63,470 bases of DNA from Myxococcaceae bacterium (GTDB taxonomy: Bacteria > Myxococcota > Myxococcia > Myxococcales > Myxococcaceae): NCBI GenBank assembly GCA_017881265.1, contig JADGRA010000039.1, positions 1 to 63,470 of the forward strand, written 5' to 3'. Shown piece after piece: positions 7,585-18,104 of this stretch (positions are counted from its first letter, which is position 1; each line of letters starts with the position of its first letter). The notes beneath the pieces were generated by a model that saw nothing but the letters and a program-made list of their open reading frames with translations, made no database searches and was not told the DNA's origin. The position numbers and the translations under genes were made by a program.

Positions 7585-9870
7585 ATGACGGCGCGCCTCG
7601 AGGATGTCCTGCTCGCCCGGGGGCTGTTGTCCCCGGAGCGCGTCGTGGAGGCGCTGCGGGACCACGCCCTGGGCGGCGGACAGCTGGACACCGTCATTCT
7701 GGAGTTGGGCGGCCTGTCGGAACGGGAATTGTTGTCCGCGCTGGCCGACGCGGCGGGCGTGCAGGCCCTTCACTTGGGCGACTATGAACCAAACGTCGCC
7801 GTCGCCGCGGAGCTGCCCGCGGACATTGCCGAGCGGCTGGACGTCGTCCCCCTCTCCACCGAGGGGCAGACGCTGCACGTCGCCTCGGCCTACCCCGTGC
7901 CGGAACTCGAATTGCACGCGCTGGCGGAGATGCGGCACCGGAAGATTGTCCCCTGGGTGGCCATCTCCGCACGCGTGCGGGACTGGCTGTTGGTGCTGTA
8001 CGGGCTGCCGCTGCCGGCACGCGAAGCGGCGGTGCTGGCCGCGCTGGAACCCCACCGGCCGCTGCCCCTGCCGTTGCCCGCGCCAGAAGCAGACTCCGCG
8101 GACTCCCTCGACGAGGGACTGACGCTGGAGGAACTCCTCGCCAAGGACATGCTGGCGCGGGAAGCCTCCTCCCGGGCCGAGACGACGCCCGTGCGCCCGG
8201 CGCCACCGGTACCCGCGCCCGAGAAGGCGGCCCACCAGGGCCCGGCCTCGCGCGGCCGGGCGAAGACGGAGCAGGCCTTCCCCATGCTGGGGACGGCCGC
8301 ATTTCCGCTGGCCCCGCCGGGGCCGGCTGCGCCCTCCCCCGGCGAGGCGGCGGTGCAGTGGACGCTGGAGGAGGCGCGCAGCGCGCTGCGCGCGGTAACC
8401 AGCGAGCGGGAGGGCATCAAGGACGTCGCCCTGCGCTACGGGCGGCAGACGTTTGACTACCTGGCGGCCTTCGCCGTGGTGCACGGGCAGGCGGTGGGCT
8501 GGGATGCGCGGGGGGAGGGGGCGGACAAGGCGCGGCTACAGCAGCTGTCGGTGCCGCTGGACGTCCCCAGCCTTTTCCGCACCGTCGCCCTGGCCCACGC
8601 GGCCTACGCCGGGCCCGTCCCCAAGGACGCCAAGACGCGGGACGTCCTGCTTCAGCTGCGGCGGGCGCCGCGCACCGTCTTCCTCCACCCGGTGGAAGTG
8701 AAGGGACGGCTGGTGGCGCTGGTGTACGGGGACAGGGCCGGCAAGCCCGTTAGCCAGCGGCGCCTGGCGGAGTTTCGTCTCTTCTGCCAGGAATTGTCCG
8801 GCGCCTTTGCGGAACTCCTCGTCCTGCGACGGCAACTCGGCCGGGCCGCCGGCGCCGCCGAAGTGCCGCCGCCAGTGGCCTTGCCAGAGACACCGCCCGC
8901 CCGCCAGGGCCCGCCGGGGGGCCTGGACTGGGCGCCCGGGGTGCGCGCCGCCGCGGACAGCCTGGGCCGCGCCACCACCCGGCCCGGGCCCGGACAGCCC
9001 GAAGGGGCCCGTCCCCCGCCCGACTTCCAGCCGCTGCTGGCCGGGCTTCTGGGCAGCGAACCCGTGCAGCGCGCACGGGCCATGGCGGAGCTGGCCCGCA
9101 CGCCGGAGCCGTCGGCCCGCGTACTGGCGGAGGCCTTCCCTGGGCCCACCGCGTGGAGCCGGCTTCCGGTGGAGGAGTTACCGGTGGCCGATGAGCTCGG
9201 CCCCATCCCCGCGGCCCTGGTGCGGCTGGGCCGTCCGGGCGCGAGCGCGCTCGCGCCGCTGTTGGACGCGCCCTCGGCCGACACGCGCTACTTCGCGCTG
9301 CTGACGGCCGGCAACCTTCCCTTTCCGGAACTAGTCCCGGGTGTGCTGCGGGGGGTTTTCGACTTGGTGCCGGAACTGTCGTCGGCGGCGCGTATGGCCG
9401 CCCGGGCGCTGCGCCGGCTGCCGCGCTTCGAGGCGGCCATGCCCAGCTTGCGCCAGGAACTGGCGGCCCGAGACCCCATGCGCCGCATCCTCGCCGCGCG
9501 CGCCCTGGGCGCGCTGCGGGACAGGCTGTCGGTGGAAGGCCTCATCGGCCTCACCGGCAGCGACGACGTGCTATGCGCCACCGCCGCCGCCGAGGCCCTC
9601 TTCGAGATTACCCGCGCCTCATTCGGTCTCACCAAGCGGGCCTGGGTGGCCTGGTGGGCGGAAAACCGGCGCAGAAGCCGCAGCCAGTGGCTGCTGGCGG
9701 CGCTGCGCCACAAGGACGTGGCGGTCCGGCGCCCGGCGGCCGAGGAGCTGACCTCGGCCCTTGGCGAGACGCTGGGCTACTCCGCCGACGGCCCGGAGAA
9801 GACGCGCGAGCTGGCGGTGCAGCGCTGGGAACTTGCACTGCAGGACCCGCGCCTTCGGGCCCTCAACTGA
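7585..9870 (+). CDS. MshEN (GspE N-terminal-like) domain protein with C-terminal HEAT-like repeats
   Basis: A 761-residue soluble protein. Residues 1-140 resemble the MshEN/T2SSE N-terminal domain (LEDVLLARGLLSPERVVEAL, then a second copy around ELLSALADAAGVQAL and LPADIAERLDVVPL). This domain binds cyclic di-GMP in some type IV pilus and secretion ATPases; whether this copy has the c-di-GMP residues is not established. Pro-rich linkers separate it from a GAF-like middle region (about 250-420) and helical repeats with HEAT-like spacing (about 490-750). There is no ATPase domain, so it is not an assembly ATPase. AAGGGAGG precedes the ATG. It follows the RDD gene closely and converges on the exported-protein gene. 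Confidence 0.72.
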   Translation: MTARLEDVLLARGLLSPERVVEALRDHALGGGQLDTVILELGGLSERELLSALADAAGVQALHLGDYEPNVAVAAELPADIAERLDVVPLSTEGQTLHVASAYPVPELELHALAEMRHRKIVPWVAISARVRDWLLVLYGLPLPAREAAVLAALEPHRPLPLPLPAPEADSADSLDEGLTLEELLAKDMLAREASSRAETTPVRPAPPVPAPEKAAHQGPASRGRAKTEQAFPMLGTAAFPLAPPGPAAPSPGEAAVQWTLEEARSALRAVTSEREGIKDVALRYGRQTFDYLAAFAVVHGQAVGWDARGEGADKARLQQLSVPLDVPSLFRTVALAHAAYAGPVPKDAKTRDVLLQLRRAPRTVFLHPVEVKGRLVALVYGDRAGKPVSQRRLAEFRLFCQELSGAFAELLVLRRQLGRAAGAAEVPPPVALPETPPARQGPPGGLDWAPGVRAAADSLGRATTRPGPGQPEGARPPPDFQPLLAGLLGSEPVQRARAMAELARTPEPSARVLAEAFPGPTAWSRLPVEELPVADELGPIPAALVRLGRPGASALAPLLDAPSADTRYFALLTAGNLPFPELVPGVLRGVFDLVPELSSAARMAARALRRLPRFEAAMPSLRQELAARDPMRRILAARALGALRDRLSVEGLIGLTGSDDVLCATAAAEALFEITRASFGLTKRAWVAWWAENRRRSRSQWLLAALRHKDVAVRRPAAEELTSALGETLGYSADGPEKTRELAVQRWELALQDPRLRALN

Positions 9871-9892
9871 AGAAGGCGCCCCTGGGCCGCCG

Positions 9893-10525
9893 TCAAAACC
9901 GTCCCGCCAGCGCACCGCCTCCTCCGTTGGGGGAGAAGAAAAACGTCGGGACGACGGTGGGCCCCGGCGGCGGAGGCTCCGCGGCCGCACGGGCTGAAAA
10001 TTCATAGCCCATCACCGCGCCCACCACCGGCAGCAACAGGGCCAGCGCATACGTCCCCTTGGCCGCGGAGGAATTGGAGAGGCTGGTGGCGGTCAGGTAC
10101 ACCCCGCCGCCCACCGCCAGGCCCGCCATGCTGGACAGCCAGCTGACGAGGAAGCTGCCGTCTTCGCCAATGGTGTAGCCGGTCAGCGTCACCGCCAGGG
10201 GCGCGCCCACCGCCACGCCCAAGGGCGCGCCGAAGAGGGAGGTGAAGTGCTGCGTCTGGGTGGAGTTGTTGCTGGTCCCGAGAAGACCGCTGAAGGCCCA
10301 CTCACTGAAGAAGCCCACCGCGGCGCCGCCCACCAGCCCCGCCCCGGCTTCCAGGCCGAGGCGCAGCGGCGCACTCATCGGCGCTGGCGCCGGCACCGCC
10401 ACGGCGGGCGGCGTCCCGGCCGCCAGCACGTCCTTGTCCTGCAAGGCTGCCTGCACCTGCGCCAGCGCCGGCGTGCCCAGCAGCAGCACGGCCAGGCCCA
10501 GGGCCCGTCGCAATCGTGTGCGCAA
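9893..10525 (-). CDS. Exported or membrane hypothetical protein
   Basis: About 210 residues. It begins with a clear signal peptide (MRTRLRR, a hydrophobic core, then TPALAQ). The body is rich in Gly and Ala, with several hydrophobic stretches and a Thr/Ser/Asn-rich patch, and ends in a Pro-rich segment and GGGG. I read the start as TTG at 10525, with GAAGAGG 8 nt upstream; the longer ORF upstream has no membrane-protein-like composition. I do not recognise the family; an outer-membrane or lipid-exposed protein is possible. It converges on the MshEN gene and is divergent from pccB. Confidence 0.6.
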   Translation of the reverse strand: MRTRLRRALGLAVLLLGTPALAQVQAALQDKDVLAAGTPPAVAVPAPAPMSAPLRLGLEAGAGLVGGAAVGFFSEWAFSGLLGTSNNSTQTQHFTSLFGAPLGVAVGAPLAVTLTGYTIGEDGSFLVSWLSSMAGLAVGGGVYLTATSLSNSSAAKGTYALALLLPVVGAVMGYEFSARAAAEPPPPGPTVVPTFFFSPNGGGGALAGRF

Positions 10526-10778
10526 CAGCAAACCCTCTTCACCAGCGTGTTGCCCGGGGGCCCCGGCCCTGCGCCCGCAAGCGGTTTGGACACCTGCCGC
10601 CCGTGCCCTGCAACCCCTACGCTGGGCGGCGCCTGTCCCTGGGCTGGGAGTCTGGCACAAGGCCAGCGCGGACGGGGAGCGCGCACATTCTCCCCAGGGC
10701 GGGGGGGCCCCCGGGCGCTTCTCTCCGGGCCTTTCCCGCGGGGGGTCTGCTAAGCACCGCCCAGCAGAAGAGAGGCCC

Positions 10779-12341
<1,563 letters not shown>

Positions 12342-12378
12342 CGGGGGTCAGAAAAAGAGAGGCAGGAAGGGCCGGCCG

Positions 12379-12975
12379 ATGGGAGAGCTCGCGGAACAGA
12401 TTCAGGAGGCGGCCGAGCACGGCCATGGCCACCCGGGCAGCCTCAACAGCCTTGTGGGTGTGGCGGTGGCCATCACCGCCACCGTCATGGCGCTCACCAG
12501 CATTGCCGGCGGCGAAGGCGTGCAGGAGATGAATCTCACCGCCAGCGAGGTCAACAACATGTGGGCCTACTTCCAGGCCAAAAGCACCAAGCAGCACCTG
12601 GCGGAAAACTCCCTGGCCTTGCTGGAGGCCCAGGGGGAGCTCGCGCCCCAGGCGGCGCCGGTGTTGAAGCCCCGGCTGGACCGCTACCGGGCGGAAATCC
12701 AGCGGTACGACAAGGAGAAGACGGCCATCCAGGAGAAGGCGGAAGCGCTGGAGGCGCGCCGCAACCACCTGCAGGGGCGGGCGGCGCGGTTTGGCGTTGC
12801 CGAGGCGGCCTTCTCCCTCGCCCTGGCCCTCTTCGGCTTGACGGCCCTCACCCAGCGGCGGTGGCTGTTGGGCCTGGGCCTCGTCTTCGGGCTGGCAGGC
12901 CTCTTGGCTGCGGGCTCGGCCGTCCTCTCCGTGGGCCTCTCGCACGCGCCGGCCAGCGAGAAGGCGGACAGCTGA
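12379..12975 (+). CDS. DUF4337-type membrane protein
   Basis: A 198-residue protein. A hydrophobic segment (about 25-45) is followed by a long helical region (about 55-140) containing NNMWAYFQAKSTKQ, which is typical of DUF4337. Two further hydrophobic segments lie near the C-terminus (about 140-185). Function is unknown for the family. It starts 37 nt after pccB on the same strand and may be co-transcribed, though no functional link is evident. Confidence 0.78.
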   Translation: MGELAEQIQEAAEHGHGHPGSLNSLVGVAVAITATVMALTSIAGGEGVQEMNLTASEVNNMWAYFQAKSTKQHLAENSLALLEAQGELAPQAAPVLKPRLDRYRAEIQRYDKEKTAIQEKAEALEARRNHLQGRAARFGVAEAAFSLALALFGLTALTQRRWLLGLGLVFGLAGLLAAGSAVLSVGLSHAPASEKADS

Positions 12976-13094
12976 AACGCCGCTTGGGCAGGGCTTGGGC
13001 ACTGGGCGCTTTTGCTCCCCGCCCGACGCGCTGACGTCCCGGAAGCCCACCTTTCGCAAGGACGCGGTGAAGCCCCGCGTGCGAAGGCCAGCCC

Positions 13095-13532
13095 TTAGGG
13101 GTGCAGGAGGGGGTTCCGCGTCGCGAGCGAGGGAAACCGGCTGTAGTCCCTGTCGGCAGTCCACAACTCGTCGACGTCGTGCGCCAAGCAGAGCGCGGCA
13201 ACCTTCGCGTCGTGGACCGCTGGGCCCCGGAGACGGCTTTGCAGGAGCACAGCCTTCGTGATGGAGAACTGGCCCTCCATTTCGCCGAGCAGGACCGCGT
13301 GCGGGGAGGCCAGCCACGCCTCGAGTTGGTCCAAAGCCACCGCCATCGGCGTCGGCTCGACAAAGATGCGCGGATGCGTCACCACCGCCAGAAACTCGTA
13401 GACGCAAGGCCAAGGAATGGCCCACGGAACCGAGTCCGACGCGAGCCGAGAGAGACAGGCCAACGCATCGGTGTGGAACGGGGGTTCCGTCCGGTGTGCA
13501 TAGACGAGAATGTTGGTGTCAACGGCGATCAA
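13095..13532 (-). CDS. vapC: PIN-domain ribonuclease toxin (VapC type)
   Basis: A 145-residue PIN-domain protein. It begins MIAVDTNILVYA, giving the first acidic residue Asp5. Further expected acidic ligands are Glu46 in the VYEFLAV helix, Asp108 in VHDAKVA and Asp127/Asp129 near the TADRDY segment. Together they would bind the Mg2+/Mn2+ used for RNA cleavage. The start ATG overlaps the stop of the upstream antitoxin by 4 nt (ATGA), so the two are translationally coupled. It is in the family of VapC toxins that inhibit translation, but the exact RNA target is unknown. Confidence 0.9.
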   Translation of the reverse strand: MIAVDTNILVYAHRTEPPFHTDALACLSRLASDSVPWAIPWPCVYEFLAVVTHPRIFVEPTPMAVALDQLEAWLASPHAVLLGEMEGQFSITKAVLLQSRLRGPAVHDAKVAALCLAHDVDELWTADRDYSRFPSLATRNPLLHP

Positions 13533-13774
13533 CCGCCATGGCCCTCGTAAATCGCCGCGCGAATGCTCTCCCAGCTTGCGTTGGCAAACTCCGGAGTGAA
13601 GCCCGAACCTCCGAAAGTCACATTCCGAAGCTTGAATGGCTTCTTTTCCGACTCGTCGCTCAGCACGCGGCGCAAGCCCTCCTCAATCAGTCGCCGCAGG
13701 GGCATCCCGCGTCGCTTCGCAGCCCGCTTGGCCTGGGCGAACAGCCCATCCGCAATCTCCACAGTCGTCTTCAT
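13529..13774 (-). CDS. vapB: Antitoxin (VapB type, ribbon-helix-helix-like)
   Basis: An 81-residue protein beginning MKTTVEIADGLFAQAKRAA, the classic short beta strand plus helix of a ribbon-helix-helix DNA-binding antitoxin (DUF2191-like). The C-terminal half would wrap the toxin. I prefer the ATG at 13774 because GGTGA lies about 7 nt upstream; an in-frame ATG at 13786 is an alternative. It lies upstream of and overlaps vapC by 4 nt. An inverted repeat covers the start region, in keeping with autoregulation. Confidence 0.85.
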   Translation of the reverse strand: MKTTVEIADGLFAQAKRAAKRRGMPLRRLIEEGLRRVLSDESEKKPFKLRNVTFGGSGFTPEFANASWESIRAAIYEGHGG

Positions 13775-13811
13775 ATGGGTCACCATATTATGAAGCCCAT
13801 ATACCCGTCAA
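13773..13811 (-). promoter_or_regulatory. Probable vapBC promoter and autoregulatory operator
   Basis: ATATGGG (13773-13779) and CCCATAT (13796-13802) form a perfect 7-bp inverted repeat around the antitoxin start. On the minus strand TTGACG (13811-13806) could be a -35 box, with TAATAT about 15 nt downstream as a -10. This stretch is much more AT-rich than its surroundings. Binding by VapB is inferred from how such systems usually work. Confidence 0.5.
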
Positions 13812-13843
13812 TAGGGGTCGCGGGAGGCCTTTGCGGGGGTCCC

Positions 13844-14521
13844 TCATCCTACGCTGGAAAGGAAACTGAGAAGCACAAAGACGCAACCCGGCAAGACGAC
13901 GTTGTCCGTGGCCCGCGGGGAAACGGCTTCGGCCAGCGCCGCCACGCCGCCGGCCAGCACCGCGACACCCGGGCCCAGCGGGACGGAAAACCAGCGCATG
14001 GCCAGCCACACCCCCACGGCGGAGAAGACGGCGACGCCGACGGCACCTTCCAGACTCTTCCGCTTGCCGGCCGCCACGTGGAAATGGTGGCGGCCGAAGG
14101 CCAGCCCCAGCGCGCCGCCCAGCCCGTCCCCCAGCGCAAGCGCCAGCAGCGCCGCGGCGGCCGGGAAGGGACGACTGAGGAGGCCGACGGGCGTCAGCAC
14201 GGCCACCGACGCCGTGTAGAGGACGAGGCCACTCCAGCGGTCCTCCTCCGAGGAGACGGCGTCCAGGGCCCGCGACGCCCACGGCCGCCGCCGCGCCAGC
14301 GGCGGCAACGCCGTTATTGCCACCAGCGCCGCGACGGGAATGGCGATGGGCCACAGGACGCCGTGCCAGAAGGGCCAGCCCAGGGGCCAGACGCCGGCGC
14401 CCACGTGCAGGACGTCCCGCACGTGCGTCCTTGCAAGGCCCAGACGGCCCAGGCCGGCGGCGATGGCAAGGCCGCCGGCGAGGACGGCTACCCACAGCAC
14501 GGCGAGGCTGACGTCCCCCAT
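13844..14521 (-). CDS. Integral membrane CTP-dependent lipid kinase/cytidylyltransferase-like protein (dolichol/phytol kinase family)
   Basis: About 225 residues with six or seven hydrophobic segments. The C-terminal half has the family signature: GDGLGGALGLAFGR, then KRKSLEGAVG, then a LAEAVSPRATDNVVLPG block. This resembles dolichol kinase, phytol kinase (VTE5) and phosphatidate cytidylyltransferase-like proteins, which transfer phosphate from CTP to polyprenols or related lipids. The start is the ATG at 14521. The gene lies about 40 nt after the M16 peptidase pair on the same strand and may be the last gene of that unit. The lipid substrate cannot be told. Confidence 0.75.
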   Translation of the reverse strand: MGDVSLAVLWVAVLAGGLAIAAGLGRLGLARTHVRDVLHVGAGVWPLGWPFWHGVLWPIAIPVAALVAITALPPLARRRPWASRALDAVSSEEDRWSGLVLYTASVAVLTPVGLLSRPFPAAAALLALALGDGLGGALGLAFGRHHFHVAAGKRKSLEGAVGVAVFSAVGVWLAMRWFSVPLGPGVAVLAGGVAALAEAVSPRATDNVVLPGCVFVLLSFLSSVG

Positions 14522-14561
14522 GGCAAGGCCGCACGCTACGCGAGACGTCGCCCCGTTGCCG

Positions 14562-15908
14562 TCAGCGCAGGACGGAGAGGTCCACCACGGACGGGCCCAC
14601 CACCGCCACCTGGTAGTTGCGGAGGTAGGCGCGGACGAAGGCCTGGACGTCCTGGGGGCTGGTGGCCCGGCTGGCTTCCGGAAGCCTGCGGGCCAGCCGG
14701 AAGTCCCCGCCCAGAAGCTCCGCCTCCACCAGCCGGTGCGCCGCCCCATCCGTAGTTTCCTCGCCCAAGAAGAAGTCCACCAGGAAGGCTGCCTGGTAGC
14801 TGGCCAACTCCGCCTCGCTGAGGGGCGTCTCGGCCAGCTCCCGCACCACGCCCTGCATGACGCCCAACGCGGCGCCCGCGTCCACCGCACTGACGTACAG
14901 CGCGCCGAAGGACTGGACGCGGTTGGTGAGGAGGCGCACGTCCGGGGCGTAGCTGAGGTTGCGGCGGCTGCGGACCTCCAGAAACTCCCGCGAGGAGAGG
15001 ATGGAGGCGGCCAGCCGCGCCGAGGCGAAGTCCGCCGAGCGCCAGCTGGGCCCGGCGAAGTTGGCCTGCAGGTATGTGGTGGGAAGGGCCCGGGCCTGGG
15101 CAAGCAGGCGGGACTCCGCAAAGCGCACCGGCCCGGGGACAGCCGGCACCACGCCGCCGGCCGGCAGGGCGGCCAGTAACGTTGCCGCTCGGGCAAACAC
15201 GGCCTCGGGTTCTACGTCGCCCACCACCACCAGGAGCAGCCGCCCTTGTGTCCGCAGGCTGGCCAGGTGGCGGCGCACGTCTTCGGCCGTCAGGGCCGCG
15301 ACGCTGCTTTCCGTCCCCTGCGGGCGGTTGGCGTAGGGCGTCCCTGCAAAGAGAAGCTTCTGGGACAGGGCCTGCAGCGCGTCGTCCGGGCTTTCCTCCT
15401 CGCGCTTCAACTCCTGCAGCAGCCGCTCCCGCTGCAGCGCCACCTCGCCCTCCGGCAGCGCCGGGTGGAGGAAGACGTCCAGTAGAAGCGAGAGGGTGTC
15501 CTCGAAGTCCGCGCGCAGGCACTTGGCCAGAAGACTTGCGTAGTCCGGGCCGGCGCTGGCCTCCAGCGTGCTGCCCAGCTGGGAGAGGCGCCGGGAAAAG
15601 GCTTCCTTGGGCAGCGACTGGGTGCCCCCGGTGGCGGCGGTGCGCAGCCCCAGCAGTTCCACCCCTTGCGTCCGGGCGTCCACATTCTGCACGCCCCCGC
15701 GGATGGCCAGCGTCGTCGCCACCAATTCCGCACCGGGCAAGCGGCGCACCAGCACCTGGACACCGCCCACCCGGGCCGCCGTCACGTCCCCGTCCGTCAC
15801 GCGCGAGGACGTCAGGGGGGCGGGCGCAACCGGCGCCTCGGGCCGCCCCGGCGCGGTGGCGCACGCGGCGAGGGCCAGCAGCAGTGGCGCGACGAAAAGG
15901 CGTCTCAG
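14562..15908 (-). CDS. M16-family peptidase-like lipoprotein, apparently inactive
   Basis: About 448 residues. It opens with a lipoprotein signal sequence (LRRLFVAPLLLALAAC, lipobox LAAC), then an M16 peptidase fold. The zinc motif HxxEH is absent: the aligned region reads GVELLGLRTAATGG, with no His pair. The C-terminal M16 domain (SSREFLEVRSRRNLSYAP) is kept. M16 enzymes often work as an active/inactive pair, and this gene directly follows an active-looking copy. No ATG, GTG or TTG is in frame near the signal sequence; the best start is a CTG at 15908 that overlaps the upstream TGA (CTGA). It was likely translated by coupling. Confidence 0.8.
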   Translation of the reverse strand: MRRLFVAPLLLALAACATAPGRPEAPVAPAPLTSSRVTDGDVTAARVGGVQVLVRRLPGAELVATTLAIRGGVQNVDARTQGVELLGLRTAATGGTQSLPKEAFSRRLSQLGSTLEASAGPDYASLLAKCLRADFEDTLSLLLDVFLHPALPEGEVALQRERLLQELKREEESPDDALQALSQKLLFAGTPYANRPQGTESSVAALTAEDVRRHLASLRTQGRLLLVVVGDVEPEAVFARAATLLAALPAGGVVPAVPGPVRFAESRLLAQARALPTTYLQANFAGPSWRSADFASARLAASILSSREFLEVRSRRNLSYAPDVRLLTNRVQSFGALYVSAVDAGAALGVMQGVVRELAETPLSEAELASYQAAFLVDFFLGEETTDGAAHRLVEAELLGGDFRLARRLPEASRATSPQDVQAFVRAYLRNYQVAVVGPSVVDLSVLR

Positions 15909-17311
15909 GGCGCCACCGCCGCCTTCGCCGGCGTCGCCACCGCCTCGGCCCGCACCGGGACGGCCAGACGTTCCAACGCTGCGCGGGACAGGCCGAGCGC
16001 CACCATGGACTTGGAGAGCAACACGCCGAGGATGTAGGGCTGGCCCAGCACGTAGGTGCGCATGTAGCGCGCGATGTCGCCTTGCGTGACGGCGCGCGTC
16101 TTTTCCAGGTAGCCGCGGTAGTAGTCCAGGCCGGCCGTCGTCCACCAGAAGGACAGGATGTGGGCGAGCTCACTCGGCTGTTCAATCTCGAGCGCGCGCT
16201 GGACGTGAAGCGCGTGCTGCGCGTCTTTGAGTTCCTCCGGGCTGAGGTAGTCCACGGAGGCCATGGCGGCGACTTCGTCGCGAATGGCCTGCATGCAGGC
16301 CAGGGCTTTTTCCGGGGTGGCCTCGAACTGCAGCTGGATGGGGCCGGTGTTGCGCTGGCTGAACCAGGAGAAGCTGGCCCCCAGGCACAGCCCGGACTCC
16401 ACCAGTGTGCGCTGGAAGCGGCTGGTGGGCTGCAGAAGGGCGACGGTTTGCAGGTCCGCGGCGTACGTCAGTTCCACGTCGTCACCCACCGTGGAGGGCC
16501 CTTGCCAGGCGAATTCCCCGGTGACGGTGGCCACCGGTTGCTCCACCAGCACCAGCCGCGTCCTCGGCAGGGGCGGGTGGTGCACCAGCGGGTGGGCCAA
16601 GAAGGGACTCTGCGCCGACGGCGTCCAGCTGTCGTACAGCCTGGCCGCGGCGGCGAAGACGGCCTCCGCCTTCACCCCGCCCGTCACCACCAGCACGGCG
16701 TTGTTGGGGACGTAGTAGCGCTCGCGCAGGGTGCGCAGCTGCTCCACGGTGGCAGACAGCACCGTCTTGCGGCTGCCCAGCGCGTCCTTGCGACTGGGGT
16801 ACTTCCACCACAGGGCGCGGTCGATGGCGTGGGAGAGGTGGTACATCGGGTCCGACTCGTCGCGGTCCATCTCCTGCGTCACCGCGACGCGCTCCCGGGC
16901 GAGCTCCCCCTCCTCGAAGCGCGGCGTCACGACGGCGTCGCGCAGAAATTCCAGGGCCTCCACCAGGTGGTCCGCCGTGGTGGTGAGGAAGGCATTTACG
17001 TGCTCGGTGTCGGTGGTGGCGTTGGAGGCCATCCCCATGCCGCGCACCCGTGCGTTGAAGGCGTCCGCGTCCGGCAGCGCCGCGTTGGGCTTGAAGAAGA
17101 GATGTTCCAACAGGTGACTTAAGCCGTTGGACTCCGGGCCCTCCGTCATGGCCCCGCTGCGCACCGCCACCTCCACCGTCACAAGCGGCGAGCTGGGCAC
17201 CTCCACCACCACCACTTCCAGCCCGTTGGACAGCGTGCGCGAAAGGATGGGCGCAGAAGCGTGGCCCCACAGCGGCCAGAGGACGACGGGGAGGAGGAAA
17301 AAGCGGCGCAT
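15905..17311 (-). CDS. M16-family zinc metallopeptidase, active form
   Basis: A 468-residue protein with a signal peptide (MRRFFLLPVVLWPLWGHAS). The inverted zinc motif HLLEH is at residues 66-70 (His66 and His70 bind zinc, Glu69 is catalytic), and further downstream an acidic stretch with VTQEMDRDE supplies the third ligand region. M16 peptidases of the PqqL/pitrilysin type degrade peptides in the envelope. Its partner, encoded directly downstream, lacks the motif, so a heterodimer is likely. The start is the ATG at 17311; a longer in-frame ORF reaches 17368 but the signal peptide begins here. Confidence 0.9.
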   Translation of the reverse strand: MRRFFLLPVVLWPLWGHASAPILSRTLSNGLEVVVVEVPSSPLVTVEVAVRSGAMTEGPESNGLSHLLEHLFFKPNAALPDADAFNARVRGMGMASNATTDTEHVNAFLTTTADHLVEALEFLRDAVVTPRFEEGELARERVAVTQEMDRDESDPMYHLSHAIDRALWWKYPSRKDALGSRKTVLSATVEQLRTLRERYYVPNNAVLVVTGGVKAEAVFAAAARLYDSWTPSAQSPFLAHPLVHHPPLPRTRLVLVEQPVATVTGEFAWQGPSTVGDDVELTYAADLQTVALLQPTSRFQRTLVESGLCLGASFSWFSQRNTGPIQLQFEATPEKALACMQAIRDEVAAMASVDYLSPEELKDAQHALHVQRALEIEQPSELAHILSFWWTTAGLDYYRGYLEKTRAVTQGDIARYMRTYVLGQPYILGVLLSKSMVALGLSRAALERLAVPVRAEAVATPAKAAVAP

Positions 17312-17406
17312 GGCGAAGGGCAGGGACGGTGGGCAGCGTCGTTTTTGTAGAAGGGGAGACGTGTACAACCCGCAAGTCCCCGGCAGGTATGGCCTTCACC
17401 AAAGGT

Positions 17407-17421
17407 TAACGCTTCGCGTTA
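17407..17421. repeat. Short perfect inverted repeat between divergent genes
   Basis: TAACGC-TTC-GCGTTA lies between the M16 gene (start 17311) and the small ORF at 17498. CGTTAGG recurs at 17461-17466. It may be an operator or a hairpin. Chance is possible. Confidence 0.3.
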
Positions 17422-17497
17422 GGCGCGCTCCGTCCGGCAGGAAATGGAATGCCACCCCATCCGTTAGGAGGGGGTACCGACAGCGAGGGACAGTGCC

Positions 17498-17872
17498 ATG
17501 GGGAAGGCCAAGCTGGGTGTCCTTTTGGGCGGGGCATATGCCTTCGGCCTGGCCATTCTCGTCGTCGTCGGGCTGGCGCTACCGTGTGGCACCTTTTCCT
17601 GGGTGCGTCCGGCGGTGGCGCGGGTCCCCCAGCACGTGGGGCGCGCCGTCCAGGTAGTGCGGGTGGCCGTGCACGCCGGCGCCCTGGGCGTGAAGCACCT
17701 GCCTTCTGTGCTGGGCCCGCAGGGCGCCACCATGCACAAGAAGGCCGTGCGCTACTGCGTGCGCGAGTTGGGCGTCGGCAGCTTGCTTCGCAAGTGCGTC
17801 GTGGCCGAGGACGCCGAGGACGCGGCGGGCACCATCCTGGTGCGCACCTTCTTCACCACCGACGAGGGGTAG
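17498..17872 (+). CDS. Hypothetical protein with N-terminal membrane segment
   Basis: A 124-residue protein with one hydrophobic segment near the N-terminus (about residues 8-30) that could be a signal anchor. The rest is mixed, with three Cys (CGTF, YCVRE, KCVVA) and an acidic tail. GAGG lies about 8 nt upstream of the ATG. I do not recognise a family. It is divergent from the M16 pair, and 232 nt without a clear feature follow it. Confidence 0.5.
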   Translation: MGKAKLGVLLGGAYAFGLAILVVVGLALPCGTFSWVRPAVARVPQHVGRAVQVVRVAVHAGALGVKHLPSVLGPQGATMHKKAVRYCVRELGVGSLLRKCVVAEDAEDAAGTILVRTFFTTDEG

Positions 17873-18104
17873 CCCCTCCACACAGGGGGCCGGGCCTCCC
17901 GGGCGTTGCCCCGCGCGTCCTCGTCCTAGCGCCGGTGGGCTGTCACGCTGGACGCTGCGCCGCGCCCTCCTCTTGCTGCGCACATGGGGCGGCTTCTCCT
18001 TCACGCAGCACCCGCAGGGGGCAATGAGGACACCCCCGGGCGCGTAAGGCCGGGCGGGGCGAAGGGTGCCTGCGGGGGGGCATTTTGTGGAAAGACTGCC
18101 CGTG

